A stretch of DNA of 64,000 nt from Leptobrachium leishanense (GCA_009667805.1 CM019066.1:328891119-328955118), one strand, 5' to 3'. Positions 45,453 to 58,472 are shown, counted from the stretch's first letter. Made by a program: numbers and translations. The notes: generated from the letters alone by a model not told the origin.

Positions 45453-47330
45453 CAGGGGCGTACCTAGAACATTTTGCACCAGGGGCGGAGCCTATATTTG
45501 GCAGAACCCCCCCACATGGAGTGATCAGTGGCATCTAGAGGCTCATGTTTAGTATCATTGGAAAGGCCATAGGCTTTCCATTGATACCAAATATGGCCAG
45601 GTTAAGTGTAATAAATAAATAATATATAAAAATATTAATTTAATTAAAAAAATTATTAGCACTATTGTTTACTTTTCAATTATAATGTGAATAATGGTGC
45701 TGCACGAATGAAAAATTAGGGTTTTTTTAGCTAAAAATCTTATTTTATTTTTATTTTCACAAATACAGTACAGGCTCCCATTTATATTTTTTTAACAAGT
45801 GTACCCCATAGAATATATAACCATAAAGACACAGATGATAAAATGTGAAAAAATTACTTTACATGCTGTAGATGAGTGATAAACCTAAACACACACCCCT
45901 CGCACTACTCCCATACAACTAAGGCTAGGGTCAAACGAAAGCATTTTTACACGCGAACGTAAAAAAGTGCGTCCGAACGGATTGATGTATTTTTTCACGG
46001 AATATGCGAAAACGGTCATACGATGCGCATGTTCGTGCGTGATGTTTTACGAATCCAAACCAGGAAACTTTTTGCGTCTGGACGTTATGTTGGCCGGACA
46101 CGAGCAGGGTCTGACGTCTCCAAATCACACACACACACCGCTAGCGGGCGCAGCGCACTCTGTACGTCCGTACTAGAGGTTCTGCGTTCTCAAAAAAATT
46201 CGTTCATTTTCCACTTGCGTTGCGCGGCCGGACTTTCGTGCGACCGTACTTCGTATATTGGCCGTCATTGCCCGTCATCTGCTGCTAGTACGGCCGTGAT
46301 TAAGTGCGCCAGAACGCACATTAAAAATGCGCTGGTCTGACCCCAGCCTAAACAAACACACCAAAAAAATATATATACATAATGTATATAATAAATAATG
46401 TATATTTTTTCCTCTCCGCTTACACATGGAAGCAGAGCAGGGGAATTGAGAAAGGTATACAAGAGCTCACAGCTTCGGACTGCAGTGCATGGTGTATTAA
46501 CGCGTCTGAGTTAATTGTTAAATCATCAAATGCCTGTGGCCATTGGCACTCATTCCTCTGGCTGTCATTTTGTTAAAGGGAGTCGGCGGTTAATTCACTC
46601 CTTTAATAAGACACCGCTATTCAACTAATGTGTGTTACTATATAAAAGGTCACTCTGACAAACAAAACAGAGCTGTAGGCTAGGGTGTAGGAGTGTTTGA
46701 GCCTCACAGGCATTGCGTGGTCAGACTGCTGCTAATAGGCTACAGAACTGAAGGGACAGCATTCTCCTCAAATGCTAAGCCCCATAAATCAGGGCTAAAG
46801 AGAGAGCAGATTAATCAGCGCTACAGACAATAAAAGCTTGCTTTTTATTACCAAATAAATAATCACTAACATGATTTGCAGTGGTGGATGAGAGTTCTCG
46901 GCTGCAGTTAGATCAGTCGGTCTGGGAGACTAGATCCGGCATGGCTTTGCAGGACTGTGACCTCTGGCTCTCCATCTTGCATGGTGCACCCTGTCTGACC
47001 AAGAACCGCCTGGGAGACCATGGCAAAAGATGCAAAGGTCACGCGGAGCAGCGCACACTGTGACATCATCTGAGGGGGCGGCTGTCTGCCATCTTGGTGT
47101 CCCTGCCGTGCCTAGGCCGCAGCCTACAGAACACGGCTGGCAGCAACACGTCCTCCAAGAGGCTTCCAGTATCAGAAGGCCTGCTCCCAAGCAGCTGACT
47201 GGCCGCCTAGACCAGAGGCCTATGGCTACAAGTGCCAGATGGCCAGTCTGGGCCTGGTGGCATCCCCTATCAGTGGCACCCCTGGTTTCCATGGCAGACA
47301 GCCCCCTCGTCCCCTCTCAGTACAACCGTA
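45453..47330. mobile_element. hAT-like element (1.9 kb) in the LINE, 3' end diverged
   Basis: It starts CAGGGGCGTACCTAGAAC, a typical hAT terminus, and is bracketed by GTGCCACC at 45445-45452 and 47331-47338, after which LINE sequence resumes. The right end CTCAGTACAACCGTA matches the inverted left end at only about 9 of 15 positions. No transposase is seen. A Harbinger-like MITE lies within. The part from 46880 to 47330 is GC-richer and unassigned. Confidence 0.7.
45923..46348. mobile_element. Harbinger-like CpG-rich MITE (426 bp) flanked by TAA
   Basis: The ends are GGCTAGGGTCAAACG and GGTCTGACCCCAGCC, with TAA on both sides (45920-45922 and 46349-46351). The interior contains CGTCCG and CGTACG words, like 28396-28843. 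Confidence 0.82.
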
Positions 47331-48097
47331 GTGCCACCATTACTTCTACCTCTCAGGCTCGCTGCCTCGGGCCCTCTTTGACTCTGATCTCTCTTTCACT
47401 CCTCACATTCAGTCTCTAACCAAATCCTGCTACTTTCACCTAAAAAGGATTGCACACATCCGTTCCTGTCTTAATCAGGATTTCGCTAAAATGCTCATCC
47501 AAGCTCTTATCTCCCACCTTGACTATTGTAACCTCCTTCTCTTGACTTTAAGAGGCCCCAGATTCTCCCTCTGCAGTCTGTTATGAATGCCTGTGCTAGG
47601 TTCATCCACCTCATCTCCCGCACCTCTTGCACCTATCCCCTTTGTCAATCTCTACACTGGATCCCTGTTTCCTTTAGAATCCACTTCAAAAAACTGGTCC
47701 TCACATACAAAGCTCTCCATGACTGCGCCCCTGCCTACATCTCCTCCCTTATTAGCAGGGATATCCCATCTTGACCACTTCGCTCTGCCAATGATCTGAT
47801 GCTATCAGCTCCACGCCCAACTCCTGCCTTCAGAAATTCTCCCGAGTTGCCCCCTTTCTATGGAACTCCCTCCCCTGCAACAATAGACTCTCCCCATCTC
47901 TCCAGTGGTTCAAAAAGTCTCTGAAAACACTTTACTTTAGAGAAGCCTATCGGCTCATTTCATGATTCCCCTACTGTTCATTCCTTGCTCCATCTTCCCT
48001 CCCAGCCCACATGCACCCCGCTACTTCAGGATCTCTATTTACCCTTGCATGTGTGTCACTCCTCTCCTCTTAGATTGTAAGCTCTCGAGCAGGGTCC
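47331..48097 (+). pseudogene. L2-like LINE, part 3 (C-terminus and 3' UTR)
   Basis: Frames with SLTKSCYFHLKRI, ALISHLDYCNLL, SLHWIPVSFRIHFK, LVLTYKALHDCAPAYI and FRNSPELPPFYGTP follow, the C-terminal signature of L2/CR1 LINEs, with several frameshifts. It then reaches the 3' UTR phrase AGATTGTAAGCTCTCGAGC. A solo LTR interrupts at 48098. Confidence 0.85.
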
Positions 48098-48859
48098 TGT
48101 CACGTCTCGGCCTTGCCCCCTGGTGATGAAGGGTCTTCATGTTTGTTTTTCCCCTATGGTGTGTCTGGCTGTGCTGTTTAGTGCTGATCTGGGGCTCTGT
48201 TGTGATCTCCTGGTCTGGGGTCACATGGCCCAATCACACAGACCCACTCCCTATATATTCCCAGCAGCACAGAGCCTCATTGACTGTTTGTGGAGTTTGA
48301 TGGTGGTTCTGTCTGGTTCGTGTTTCCTGAGTTGCTGCAAAGCATTCCTGTTCAAGTGTTTTCTGGTTCTGACCTCGGCTTTATTTTTGACTATCCCTTC
48401 TACTCCCCCCTGGTACCGTATATTTCTGATCTGTTGCCAACCTCTGCCTGATTGATGATTCTTGTATGTTTCATGTTTTATGTACCTTGTCTGTCTTAGT
48501 TTAGTATATTATTCAGAGGCCGCTTATAAGGACCTCTTTTAGTATAGTCTGTTTTGTTTACTGTCCTGCAGCCTGCTCACTTCACGGATTGTCAAGTGTA
48601 TCTTTGTGTTTCTCCGACTGCCCTGCAGCCTGCTCAATTCACGGATTGGCAGGCGTATCATTGTGTTTCTGAGTGTCCTAAGTTGTCTGTCGGTCTTGAA
48701 GCCTTCGGAGCTTAGTGGCAATTCTGTTCTGTTTTTGGTGCTCCTTGGTTTTGGAGAAATCCGTCTGTCCTTGTGTCCAGTCAGTTACTCACCTGCCTTA
48801 AGGGCTTCATCTCCTGTTCCAAGCCACCACGATGGCCCAAGCAGGGACTAACCGTTACA
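48098..48859 (+). mobile_element. Solo LTR (762 bp) with 5-bp target duplication
   Basis: TGTCACGTCTCGG...ACCGTTACA ends with GGTCC at 48093-48097 and 48860-48864. A TATA-like TATATA is at 48252-48257. Diverged tandem units of about 70 bp (CTGCAGCCTGCTCA, TTCACGGATTG) lie around 48560-48670. No internal genes. The end sequences resemble the LTR at 4245 (both end in CGTTACA). A Gypsy origin is likely. Confidence 0.85.
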
Positions 48860-48977
48860 GGTCCTCTCTCCTACTGTTCTGTGTGTTTTAACTTGTGTGT
48901 ATATTTGTTATTCTATCTCACCCATTATACAGCGCTACGGAACGTGTTAGCGCTTTATAAATACTTGTAATTGTAAC
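48860..48977 (+). mobile_element. L2-like LINE 3' terminus
   Basis: After the duplicated GGTCC the LINE 3' UTR finishes with ACAGCGCTACGGAACGTG, GCGCTTTATAAATAC and a short TGTAATTGTAA tail, the type of simple tail used by L2 elements. TTAA-family sequence (CAGTAGTGAAGGGGCTAA) follows at about 48990. Confidence 0.85.
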
Positions 48978-49009
48978 TGTGCATACACAGTCACAGTAGT
49001 GAAGGGGCT

Positions 49010-51174
49010 AAATGGAATGCTGTGTTCAGCCCATAAATCCTTTCTGCTCTAAAGGATGTGCCAGTCACGGTTAAACAAGTCACACTATCGGTCATAAATT
49101 GAAGGATGTATACTTCTGAAATATACAATAAAAAATAATATTGTGTTTTTGAAGATCTAGGGGAGGGAAGGGCTCTAGCTTTTCAATGTCAAGGTGCAAA
49201 GGGACACAATAGAGACCTGGCAGTAAGAAGTCTTGTTCTGCATGATAACATCCAGCAAAAGGGAAGGTCATGTGACCTTTACGTCCTATCCTAAACCTGA
49301 AAAAAAGATTACTTTCAGAACTTTGCAATTAAACTGTTTTAATAAACCTCTGCAAGTAATGCAAGTGGCTTTATGAAAAATGAACTGCAGCCGATTTAGT
49401 AGACCTCATTTTATTCTTGTACAAGATTAAAATGACTATTGGAATGTTCTTCTACATTATGTCACAAACCACCTGCACAAACCGCCCCCCATCTCTGAAC
49501 AAGTCACGAATGAAACAGCGGCAAAACACTGTGTCCTGACTGCATCCCCATAGTCTTTTTACTACATGTAATGATTGATTAGCTTGATTGTGCTCAATTT
49601 GGAAAATTGTGCCCTTACGCTTCCCTGCACAGCAAATTGCCAATCATAAAACAGAGCAAATCGTTCCTTCTTTTTGCAGGATCCCTTGGCAATATTCTGA
49701 ACGCAAATATAGCTAGCTTCATTTTCCCAGATCACTAATACAGGGAGCGTGCAAATATTAAGGCAATAAATAACACGAGACAGATTGGGATATTTTCCAA
49801 TGACATATACCTTTACGTTGACCCGGCAGTGCTTGGATTAACTGTGAATATGTACTCTAGGAGAGGAAACAGAGGGTATTTCCCACATCATAACACAGCA
49901 CACATTTCCAGACATTCACCTCTCACATGATACATTTAAATACACAGGTCTGTAATTAAGTTATGCACCTTTAGGTTGTTCGCTTTCCTGGTAACACTGT
50001 GAATTAACAGATCATTAAAGCTTAGTTTCCATTTTCTTTGCTGAAGAGACAACTGCAGATGGAATTTTAGAGTCTGCAGAGCTAAATGTGTGGTGGCCAT
50101 GAAAAGAATTATGTTCCTGAAAGCTATCCAGCTATATCCTTACATTATTTTTTTTAACTTGTGTTGAGATCTGTTCATTGTGAAAGATAAAATCAACCAA
50201 AAAGTACTTAAAAATGAGTTTATGGCTATGTATAATCACATCCCTATGTTGGTGAGGAGTCCTTTTTTCACCCCATATCTATTTTATATTTTTAAATTGG
50301 ATATTTGAGAAGACAAAATTATTTGAAAGAGTATAGAGCAATTTTATATACCTTTACAGGACTAGGATTATCAATCAGGATAATAATAGGTAGGAGTTAA
50401 GAACATGGAACATTTTACAGATTCCTTTTCAGGAAAGAAAGTTGAGTTAGCTCATAGGCAACTTAGTAGTGGAATTCTAATGTGGTCATAAAACTGGAGA
50501 TTTAACAAATGCAGGAGGTTACAATTATGGCAGAATGGAAAACTACTGGTCGGATATCAATTTTAGGGTATCTATCATGTTAAGATGGTGTTTAGAATTA
50601 GGACATGCTTAGTCTATAGACAGCCTAGAATCTATGTAAATAAACAGAATATTGGCATTAGAACAAGATTTAAGGTACAAACTGAACCAGAATGTCGGAA
50701 AAGTAGGCTAAAATATCAATTCGAGGTTTTAGTTTGCTCAAACTGCCATCGAAGTGTAAGCTCACTCGACCCATCAAGGCACCTCTGTTGAGTATGGGCG
50801 CGACGCCATTTTTTCTGTATGTATATTATGCTTGTAACTCCAGTTCGTCGTTTTGCTGCTGTTCCTCTTTCCATGTTTTTGTTTTTGATCCCAAATGGGA
50901 AGTGTTTGGTGCGTGTATAAATAAAACCCACCATTTCTCTGCCTCTCCTTAGCTGAAAAGCAGCAGGAGGGGCTTGGAGCTGCTCAGTAGCGCGGCTTTT
51001 TGGTTACATTGGTTAGGTACTCACTCTACAAAGAGGTGCCGTGAAGTGGCGAGTGAGCTTACGTTGCAATGGCCATTGAAACAAACAAAAACCTCAGTGT
51101 TTTGTTGCACATGGAATACATAGAAGCGAGCGCAGATGACACTTTTTTCCCTTGTTATGTTGAGTACGCACGAT
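49010..51174. other. Long spacer, no gene seen
   Basis: About 2.2 kb with no family signature, no long frame and ordinary AT-rich composition. This may be single-copy sequence. Confidence 0.5.
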
Positions 51175-51356
51175 CAGGTTTATTCAAAGAGAGATGAAAA
51201 CCAGGAGAACTGGCAGGAAAAAAGAACAATCTAGACTAAATAGCCAGTTTGGAAAGTGAGATAAATGGGAGAATTTTCTGGTTTGGCTATTTTGACCTAG
51301 AATTTTCACTTCTCCTGCCAATTCTCCCGAGTTTCACCTTTCTTTGAATAGGCTTG
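51175..51356. mobile_element. Short CAGGTTTATTC MITE (182 bp)
   Basis: The ends are CAGGTTTATTCAAAGAGAGA and CTTTCTTTGAATAGGCTTG. The interior is inverted relative to 29005 and 31466 (AAATGGGAGAATTTTCTGG). No target duplication is clear. Confidence 0.75.
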
Positions 51357-51444
51357 AGTGTTTAGTTTTCCTTTGCTTTTACTTTTCTAGATATACCCTG
51401 CCAAATGGAACCAAAGATTTGATCACTTCCCCATTATTCCTTTC

Positions 51445-51920
51445 TTACCCCTTCACTACCAAGATCAACAATACTCGACCTGCAAGGCACCTCCTGGTGC
51501 TCTGATAACGTGTGTAATTGATGTGGTGTTCCACAGAAGCAATGCAAAGGAATATTATTTACTGCAAATAAAATTATTTTTCGTTTGGGCTCCAGAACAT
51601 GCCCCTAAAGTTTTAGCACCATGGGCATGATACCTGAGGTGCTAATAGTTTTAAAACGAGCTAGGAAATGTGTCCTTATGACATCTCCCCAGCTGATCCT
51701 GCACAGACACCAGAACTGCATTAACTCTTTTTGGCCAGCAGACAGCGACCTTTCCCTGCCAAATAGGTTATTACAATAAGGAATACATTGGGAATATTCC
51801 CAAATGTTTCTTACTGTATGATTTAAAAATGATTTTCTGAAAGAAAAAATAAAAGCAATCACCGGTTACTGACAGTGGTTTTCTGGAAAATCCCTTTTTT
51901 TAGTGACAAGTTTAAAGTGT
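51445..51920 (+). mobile_element. TTAA-flanked family copy, eroded ends
   Basis: Left end TTACCCCTTCACTACCAAG. Interior: GGCTCCAGAACATGCCCC, TTTTAGCACCATGGGCATGA, CCCCAGCTGATCCTGCAC, AATACATTGGGAATATTCCC. The right end is degraded near TTTTTTTAGTGACAAG. Confidence 0.7.
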
Positions 51921-52183
51921 TTTCCTTATCTTACATTTTAGTTTTCAGTTTTACTGTTAGTTGCATCTTTACTCATTGGCCACTTTTTATAAGATGGTAT
52001 AGTGTTTTGTTTGATCACAATTTAGACTTAAACCAATAATTAACAAATCATATTTTTGAAAATGTATTTGAAAGGCTAATTTTCTCATCAAGGGATGGTA
52101 GTATGTAGTATTTTACTAAAATGATCAAAACACTATCTAGCTCTTAGAGTATGAGTAGCGTAGCTAAATATGGAAAACATTTA
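51921..52183. other. Spacer, no gene seen
   Basis: AT-rich; nothing recognised. Confidence 0.4.
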
Positions 52184-52909
52184 GGGCCAAATGACATTCT
52201 TCACGCAAAAACGCATGCGCAACGCGTGAATTTGTGCGCCAAGCTTTAAATGTTACCGTGCGTAAATCAACGCTGGAATTACAATCCTCGTGCATTTTTT
52301 CATCCGTCGAGCAATAACGCGCGTAAAATGGACACGCACAAATGCTCGCACAGTAACGTTGCATGCAGAAATCAGTGTGCAGACTGTTCTTTTCACGCGA
52401 TTCAGCCAATCAGAGTTAAGAACCACAATTATCTCACGTTAAGATTTTGCGCCTGTCAAAGTCAATCTGCGCATATATGCTGCAGCAATAATAAATGCAT
52501 ACACAACTTCTCCATTTTGGTTTGGTATGAGTATAATGTGTAACTATACTTTGCTGTATTTTTTTTTTTGGGCTGGTGTATTTGGTTTCGGCCAGGTTGA
52601 TAGAATTTGCCATTAACACCAGCTTTTAGGAGTTGCTAAAATTATGCGCGCAACGGCTGTGCGTTAAATCCTACGCAGAGATTGTAATACCATCCAAGTA
52701 CCAGCGCACAAACGCGTTTACGCTAACATTGTTAAGTATAGGATGCGCGCAGTAGAAAACGCTCGCGCAGGGTTCACCCGCGGTAGACGATTACGTGCGT
52801 TTGTTGCACTGACAATGTAATATGACGTTCAGTGCAAAGGGTTTTACCCCTCGCGTTAATGTTTTTTTGCGCCGGCGCAAACGTTTGCGCGAAGAATGTA
52901 ATTTGGCCC
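52184..52909. mobile_element. Palindromic MITE with GGGCCAAATKACATTC ends (726 bp)
   Basis: The ends are GGGCCAAATGACATTCTTC and GAAGAATGTAATTTGGCCC, almost perfect inverted repeats, with the flanks TTA and TAA. The interior (CGCGTTAAT, TTGCGCGC, CACCCGCGGTAGACG) parallels 13153-13857 in opposite orientation. No genes. Confidence 0.82.
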
Positions 52910-53672
52910 TAAAGCTTTTAATAGATATACTTGAAATGTGTCTATTCTGGTGGATATTTTATAAGCTTCTAATACACTCCATTTGACGGTAATAGTCGTA
53001 TTCTTATAAAACTACTAAACATAGCTTTATATGATAATTCTTGGCAAAAAATACTTTAGCAGAAAGACCATTGGTCAAATAAAAGAACTATCCAATTTTT
53101 TTTACTCTGGTTACCGCTATACTCTATAAAGTAGGATTTAACCAAAAAAATATTTATATAGAATTCACAACGAGCGCTTTGAAAGAAAAACCTATTGGCA
53201 GATTTTTGGACATTAAAAACGGCAACTTCCAAAATTAAACTTTGGAAGAGTTATCAGTCATCGTTTGCATCTGGAGCTTTTTTATCAAATAGTATTTTAC
53301 AAATGAAACGCTTAATCTGTTTACTGATGATATTACATCATTAGTATCCTGCTCATTAAAAAGCTCACTTGATTCTCTCTGAGGGATTTGGCACAGTATG
53401 CCATTTCTCTCACTGCAAATAGTTTGAGAGTGACCTGTCAGAGAAAGGGCAGTCCCATAGGGACATGGTTACATTCTTAATTAGTATGTAGGGAGGAATC
53501 ATTAAGTACTTACACTTGAGTCAGGAAGTGGGTTATGTCTGGTTGCGTTAGCCATTCATTTTTAGTAAAGATAGTAAAAAAAAAAGATAATTTTTGTGAA
53601 AAGAGGCTTAAATGACAGAAATACTTCTATGCACATCTAGAAAGATGGATAGATTAATAGATTGACAGATTA
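52910..53672. other. Spacer, no gene seen
   Basis: AT-rich; no feature recognised. Confidence 0.45.
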
Positions 53673-54188
53673 CTGTAGATACTCGAGTCTACCGCTAGAT
53701 TTTGGTGACAAAAATTTAACTTAAAATTGGAGGGGTCGCGTTATATTTGAGACATCTGCACCGCGTGTAAAAAAAAAAAAACCTTGACTTGCTCATGGAT
53801 CCCAAGTCTCCCTGACTATCGGCAGACAACGCACTGGATGAGCCTGCAGGCTGGAGCCGGAGGTCAGAAAATGACACCTCCCGGCGTGCTGGATTTTGGG
53901 GAATGATTCACTGCGTTGGTCATCTCGCTCCACCGGCCTTCTTATCACAAGTAAGACGACAGGTGGCCGGAGGCTTCATACTTAGTAACCACTACAATCA
54001 TTCTAGAGCAGAGCACCCTGGCCTGTAGGGTAGCCCGACTGTGTTAATAGAACCTGGAAGGATTTTAATGGTTTCTTCTATAATTTTGTTCCTCACGTTA
54101 TATTCGAGTCTTGAGTATTCTCACATTTCCATATAAATCTCTATCCATTGCATTATATTCGGGTCGTGCTATACTCGAGTATCTACGG
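53673..54188. mobile_element. MITE with CTCGAG-containing terminal repeats and TA flanks (516 bp)
   Basis: The ends are CTGTAGATACTCGAGTCTA and ATACTCGAGTATCTACGG, with TA on each side. Subterminal CGTTATATTTGAGAC and CGTTATATTCGAGTC are also related. The TA duplication would fit a mariner-like source; a longer TTA...TAA reading is possible. Confidence 0.75.
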
Positions 54189-55557
54189 TAATAGATCGAC
54201 AGATGATTTCATTTCCAAAATCGTGTTGCCTTCTCACATTGAACGGAATAACAGTGTATTTAATGTAAGACTTTCTTCTACCCATAGAAAAGAAAGAACG
54301 TAAGAACAAAAGAAAGAAAAGAAAATTGGCATTAAATTGTAATATGAGGGAAACAGAAGAAAATTGAAATTCTAAAACGTACGCTTTCCTCAGTTTCTTA
54401 GAAGAACGAAGGGTGAACTGATTTACGCTTATTACTTTTACATTGTTATTGACTTCATGATTTTTCTCTTTAAAGCTTTAAAAAGGCCTGTCAAATGATA
54501 AAAGATTAAAATTCATTTTTAAAGCTATTTAACTTGAAAATAATGGAACATTTGAGCAATGCACAATGTTCTATTTTACATCAGAGCCTATTGACCTCCT
54601 ATCCCGTTCAGCAATGGGAAAGTTAATCTCATTGCCTAATCTTTGATATTTTGGCCTGTCTGAAGCAGCCAATCACATGATGAGCGCCAACACAGACATT
54701 TCCAAATAGTAGCCGATAAGATAAAAAGAAGCTCTCTTCTTAAAAAGAAGCTCTCAATGTCTGATTTTAGCATTTGGCTAGCGGGCGGTTGCATCACAGG
54801 TACTGTTTGTAAATGGTAATTTGATTGTTTGACCAATATTCAGTCATCCCGTTGGCTGCTGCTGCGGTATAACAAAGCGTTCATTTTTGTGCCAGCTGCC
54901 AAATTGGCAATATTATTATGTTTTCTGGAGTGTTCAGGATATCTTGTTATTGTGCCATGAACACTTGTGTTTTTTCTTACTCCAGTCGCTCATTGTGAAT
55001 TTGTGAGAAGTGTAGTAGATAAGGACCCAGTGAATGGGTGGCCAAGGTGATTAGGACAGTTATATATTTAACTTTAAATGGAGATAGATTTACAAATTTC
55101 CTTCATGGGGGATAGGTAGTGCTGTGGTAAAATGCTATGGGGATTAGGTAATTGGCTTGTGTAGAGGGGTTTAGGTACTGGGAGATTTGGGTAGGGGGTA
55201 CTTGGGATGTTTAATTAGGGGTAGTTAATTTAGTATATAAAACAACTGGATTAGTCAGGGAGGAATAATTTAGTCTCTCCCCAAATCATATGAGTGTGGA
55301 TGCATGGGTGCATTCAGTTGACTATTTTTTCCATGGCTTCCCCGCTTTCCATTTTAACATCTGACCGTCCAAGGAAAGGTTTTGGAACAATTAGGGGAAG
55401 ACTTTCCCTCCCTATTTAACTCTTTGGCCCCATTAGAGGTGGGAGCTGCAGGAAGGGTGTGCCGAGTCATGGTCTGTTTGCTCTCCATGTTAACAATTCA
55501 CCTTCGGATCATGGTTTGGTGGCAAAGGAGGACAGGTGTCCAACATTTTTTTTATTT
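54189..55557. other. Spacer, no gene seen
   Basis: About 1.4 kb. It includes a purine-rich AAGAAAG stretch near 54285-54330 and nothing assignable. Confidence 0.5.
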
Positions 55558-55720
55558 GTTACATAGTTACATAGTTATATAGGCTGAAAAAAGACATGCG
55601 TCCATCGGGTTCAGCCTCTCCCACATAACCTACTGCTGTTGATCCAAAAGAAGGCAAAAAACCCAGTCTGAAATGCTTGCCAATATGCAACATACTGGGA
55701 AAAAATTCCTTCTTGTTAAG
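55558..55720. repeat. Dispersed frog-type repeat, copy 2
   Basis: Near-identical to part of 9158-9420, with a fuller left end (GTTACATAGTTACATAG). Orientation is the same. Confidence 0.75.
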
Positions 55721-56703
55721 GTCCCCTCCATTGTGGCATAGGTGAGGGTCGGTTGTACCACAGTGCAGCCTATATTATCTCTTTTCTAACCCCTTTTTGA
55801 AGGTTTGAAGGTTTCAAGAGATGCTATGAGATATACAGTGTTCTAGTTTTAGTATATCTGTTAGTTTTTAATGTAGAGTTTCAGGATCCGAATAAAACCT
55901 AACATAGTGTTAATTATTCCAGCACTCTCCATCAAAAATATAGTTCTGCAATAGAAAATTCACCTTTTCCTACTTTCCATTATAGAACATTCCTATTGTG
56001 ATTCATTTTTATTAAACTTGCATGTGAAAAGCTCATATCTGATAACTAGGAGATTATTGATAAATTAGAATTTTTAGCAAACAAAAACAAATTCCCTATA
56101 ATAATTACCATTTATGAAATTTCAATAAACCTTTTTCAAGTTTCTTCTCATATATCAACGTTGAAAACGGGCACGGCGCTACACCATGGCGAGAGACACC
56201 AAAATCAGCCACAAAGCAATGTAGCGTCAGTCATGTCTAAAATATCTTTCCTTAGACAGACTTTTTATTAGATTTCAAAGAACTTATAGCCAATCAGCAT
56301 ACAGATACATTTCTACGTCAGAGTTTAACCAACAGTGAGACAAAAATTACTACATTTGATTCAGAGATGGCTTTTCTCTAGCTTACACTGTTCACACACC
56401 ATTTCCTGCGCACAAAGGAAATGGCTAAATTCCACAGGCTAACATCCTATGCAAGTAAAAGACTTGCAGGGTTTGACACTTTAAATGGGAGGGGGGGATT
56501 TCACACTAATGCAAGAATTAAAACTACCTATCATATTAAAATACCTTTCAATTATAAACATTAATGAGGTAACAGGAAAAGGGGAATGCTAGGATCCCTT
56601 AATACAGTTATTTAAATTCGGCAAGCAATGTCAGGCTGGGAAGAGGGGAACATTTAAATTAATTTATGTGTGTCAAGTTCAATGTCATCACGTTTGGTGC
56701 TTA
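55721..56703. other. Spacer, no gene seen
   Basis: No recognised feature in about 1 kb. Confidence 0.45.
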
Positions 56704-57030
56704 GCCTCCCTGGCGGTCCGATTTTGACATATGTCAAAATCGGTGCATTTATTCAGCCTCCTGGTGGTATCCCGAGTTTGGCTTGGGGTTAAATTTCAAT
56801 GCTGAAAGCGGTAAGCCCGAGCCACAGTCAGGCTGGATACATACCTGTCCCTGCACTCCCTCACTGTCCTCCCGCAGTCACCTCCGGCTGTTTGCGGCGT
56901 CCTGCTTCCAGGTTCCCGTCGCGGGAAGGTGGCCACACATGCGTCAGAGTGGAAGGAATGTTCACTGTTACGGACGTTCCTTCAGCTCTCAAAAACACTT
57001 GTGTGACTGCAGCCTTACAGTAATAAAAAC
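56704..57030. repeat. Frog-type CTCCCTGGCGG repeat with hairpin-bearing Harbinger-like end
   Basis: CCTCCCTGGCGGTCCGATTT followed by GCTGAAAGCGGTAAGCCC is a phrase I associate with common anuran repeats. It contains the palindrome ATTTTGACATATGTCAAAAT. The right part has a hairpin around GGAAGGAATGTTCACTG...GGACGTTCCTTC, and TGTGACTGCAGCC then TTA, like the right end of 28396. Probably composite. Confidence 0.6.
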
Positions 57031-57313
57031 AAAGTTATCAATATCCAGCATTATTCAATGATGTGTCACATATTTGGACAGAGAGACATCTGATTGAACC
57101 TCTACCATCGGTCAACTAAAAAAGAGACATCCAGGTCAGTGTGTAAGTAGGATGCCTCACTTCAGCACAATTTTGTGTTAAAGCATCAATAAGAAGAGCC
57201 CACATCTCTGTGGTTTTGAGTCCATTACTCCAAGTTAGACACTGTGTTGGACAGACAACAGATGGACAATCAAAACTCGTCCGAAACATTATTAAGTACC
57301 GGGAGATCTTCTG

Positions 57314-57790
57314 TTAACCCCTTCGCTACCATAGTCGAGAATACTCGATGTTCGAAAGCTCCTGCAGGAGTCCAACATAAACTAAACTCCATCTGGTCAA
57401 GTTCAGGAGCAATGCAAAGGAATTTAGTTTACTTTAATCAAAATTAATTTGCAAATGAGCTCCAGAATGTGTCCCCCAAAGTTTCAGTACCTTGGATTTA
57501 TAATCCAAGGTGCTAAAGCTGTATGAATAGCTTGGAGGTCTGTTTTACTTTTACAGAAAGACAAAGCTCCGGCTGTATTACTATGCATGTAATAGCGCTT
57601 TCTGGCCAGGAGGGGGAGCTTTCTGTCTGTCAAATAGCCTTGCTGTCTCTACAATGTATTTTATGTAGGGTATATACATTTTTACACTTTCTGCTGTGGA
57701 AAGATGTTTTCCATAAACCCACTGGATCGTGGCAGTGACTTTATGGAGAACAACTTGGTAGTGAAGTTACTAAGGGGTTATCCTCTAAGA
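57314..57790 (+). mobile_element. TTAA-flanked family copy
   Basis: It starts TTAACCCCTTCGCTACCAT, has the family interior (GAGCAATGCAAAGGAAT, AGCTCCAGAATGTGTCCCC), and closes with TTGGTAGTGAAG then a degraded AAGGGGTTA near 57780. It contains an internal palindrome CCTTGGATTTATAATCCAAGG near 57490. Confidence 0.7.
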
Positions 57791-58470
57791 AGATTCATTG
57801 ATGAGATTGCACCTGGGTCACTGATGTTAATTGAGGTTGCAACAACAGGGGTTTTCACTGTTGAGTTGAGTTTAGTTTTGTTTTTTGATAAAGTTGCAGT
57901 ACATGGACTACTACATATATCTTATTTTTAGTTCTTTAATATAATTCTGAAATTTTTTAGGACAAGTCAACATTCTTTGGTGAGCTTAGATTTAGGTTTC
58001 ATAAGTTTTAAATAAACATGAATTAGTGAGTGCAATATAATGCTCACGTAAAAACAACTATCTAATCAGAAGTCCAGATAAGTAAGAGACAATTTCTCAA
58101 CACACAGACCTGGATGTTTTACCATGTTAGGGCTTCTTTTGTTATTCCTCCAAATGTAGTTCTGCTCAGACGTGATTTGTTTTGCCTGATGAACTTTAGT
58201 TTATTGTAACTGTTGGCAGAGAAATGGTTTCCTACCTTTATTTGCAAATGGATTTTCACTTTGCAGAGTTTATAATTGTCTAGGAAAATAACTTCACCAA
58301 CTTTTTCCTTTTATGTTTTGTCTCTGGATGTACTGAGGAAACCAATCATAGCATCCTTGGTAAAACATTTTCCTTTTTATAAAGGAAACAAACATTTACT
58401 ACAAATGTGGAAAGAAACACTTTGAGGGTTATTTACAATCGATCATTCTCTCATAGAAAGAACACTGGTT
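57791..58470. other. Spacer, no gene seen
   Basis: AT-rich; nothing recognised. Confidence 0.45.
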
Positions 58471-58472
58471 TA

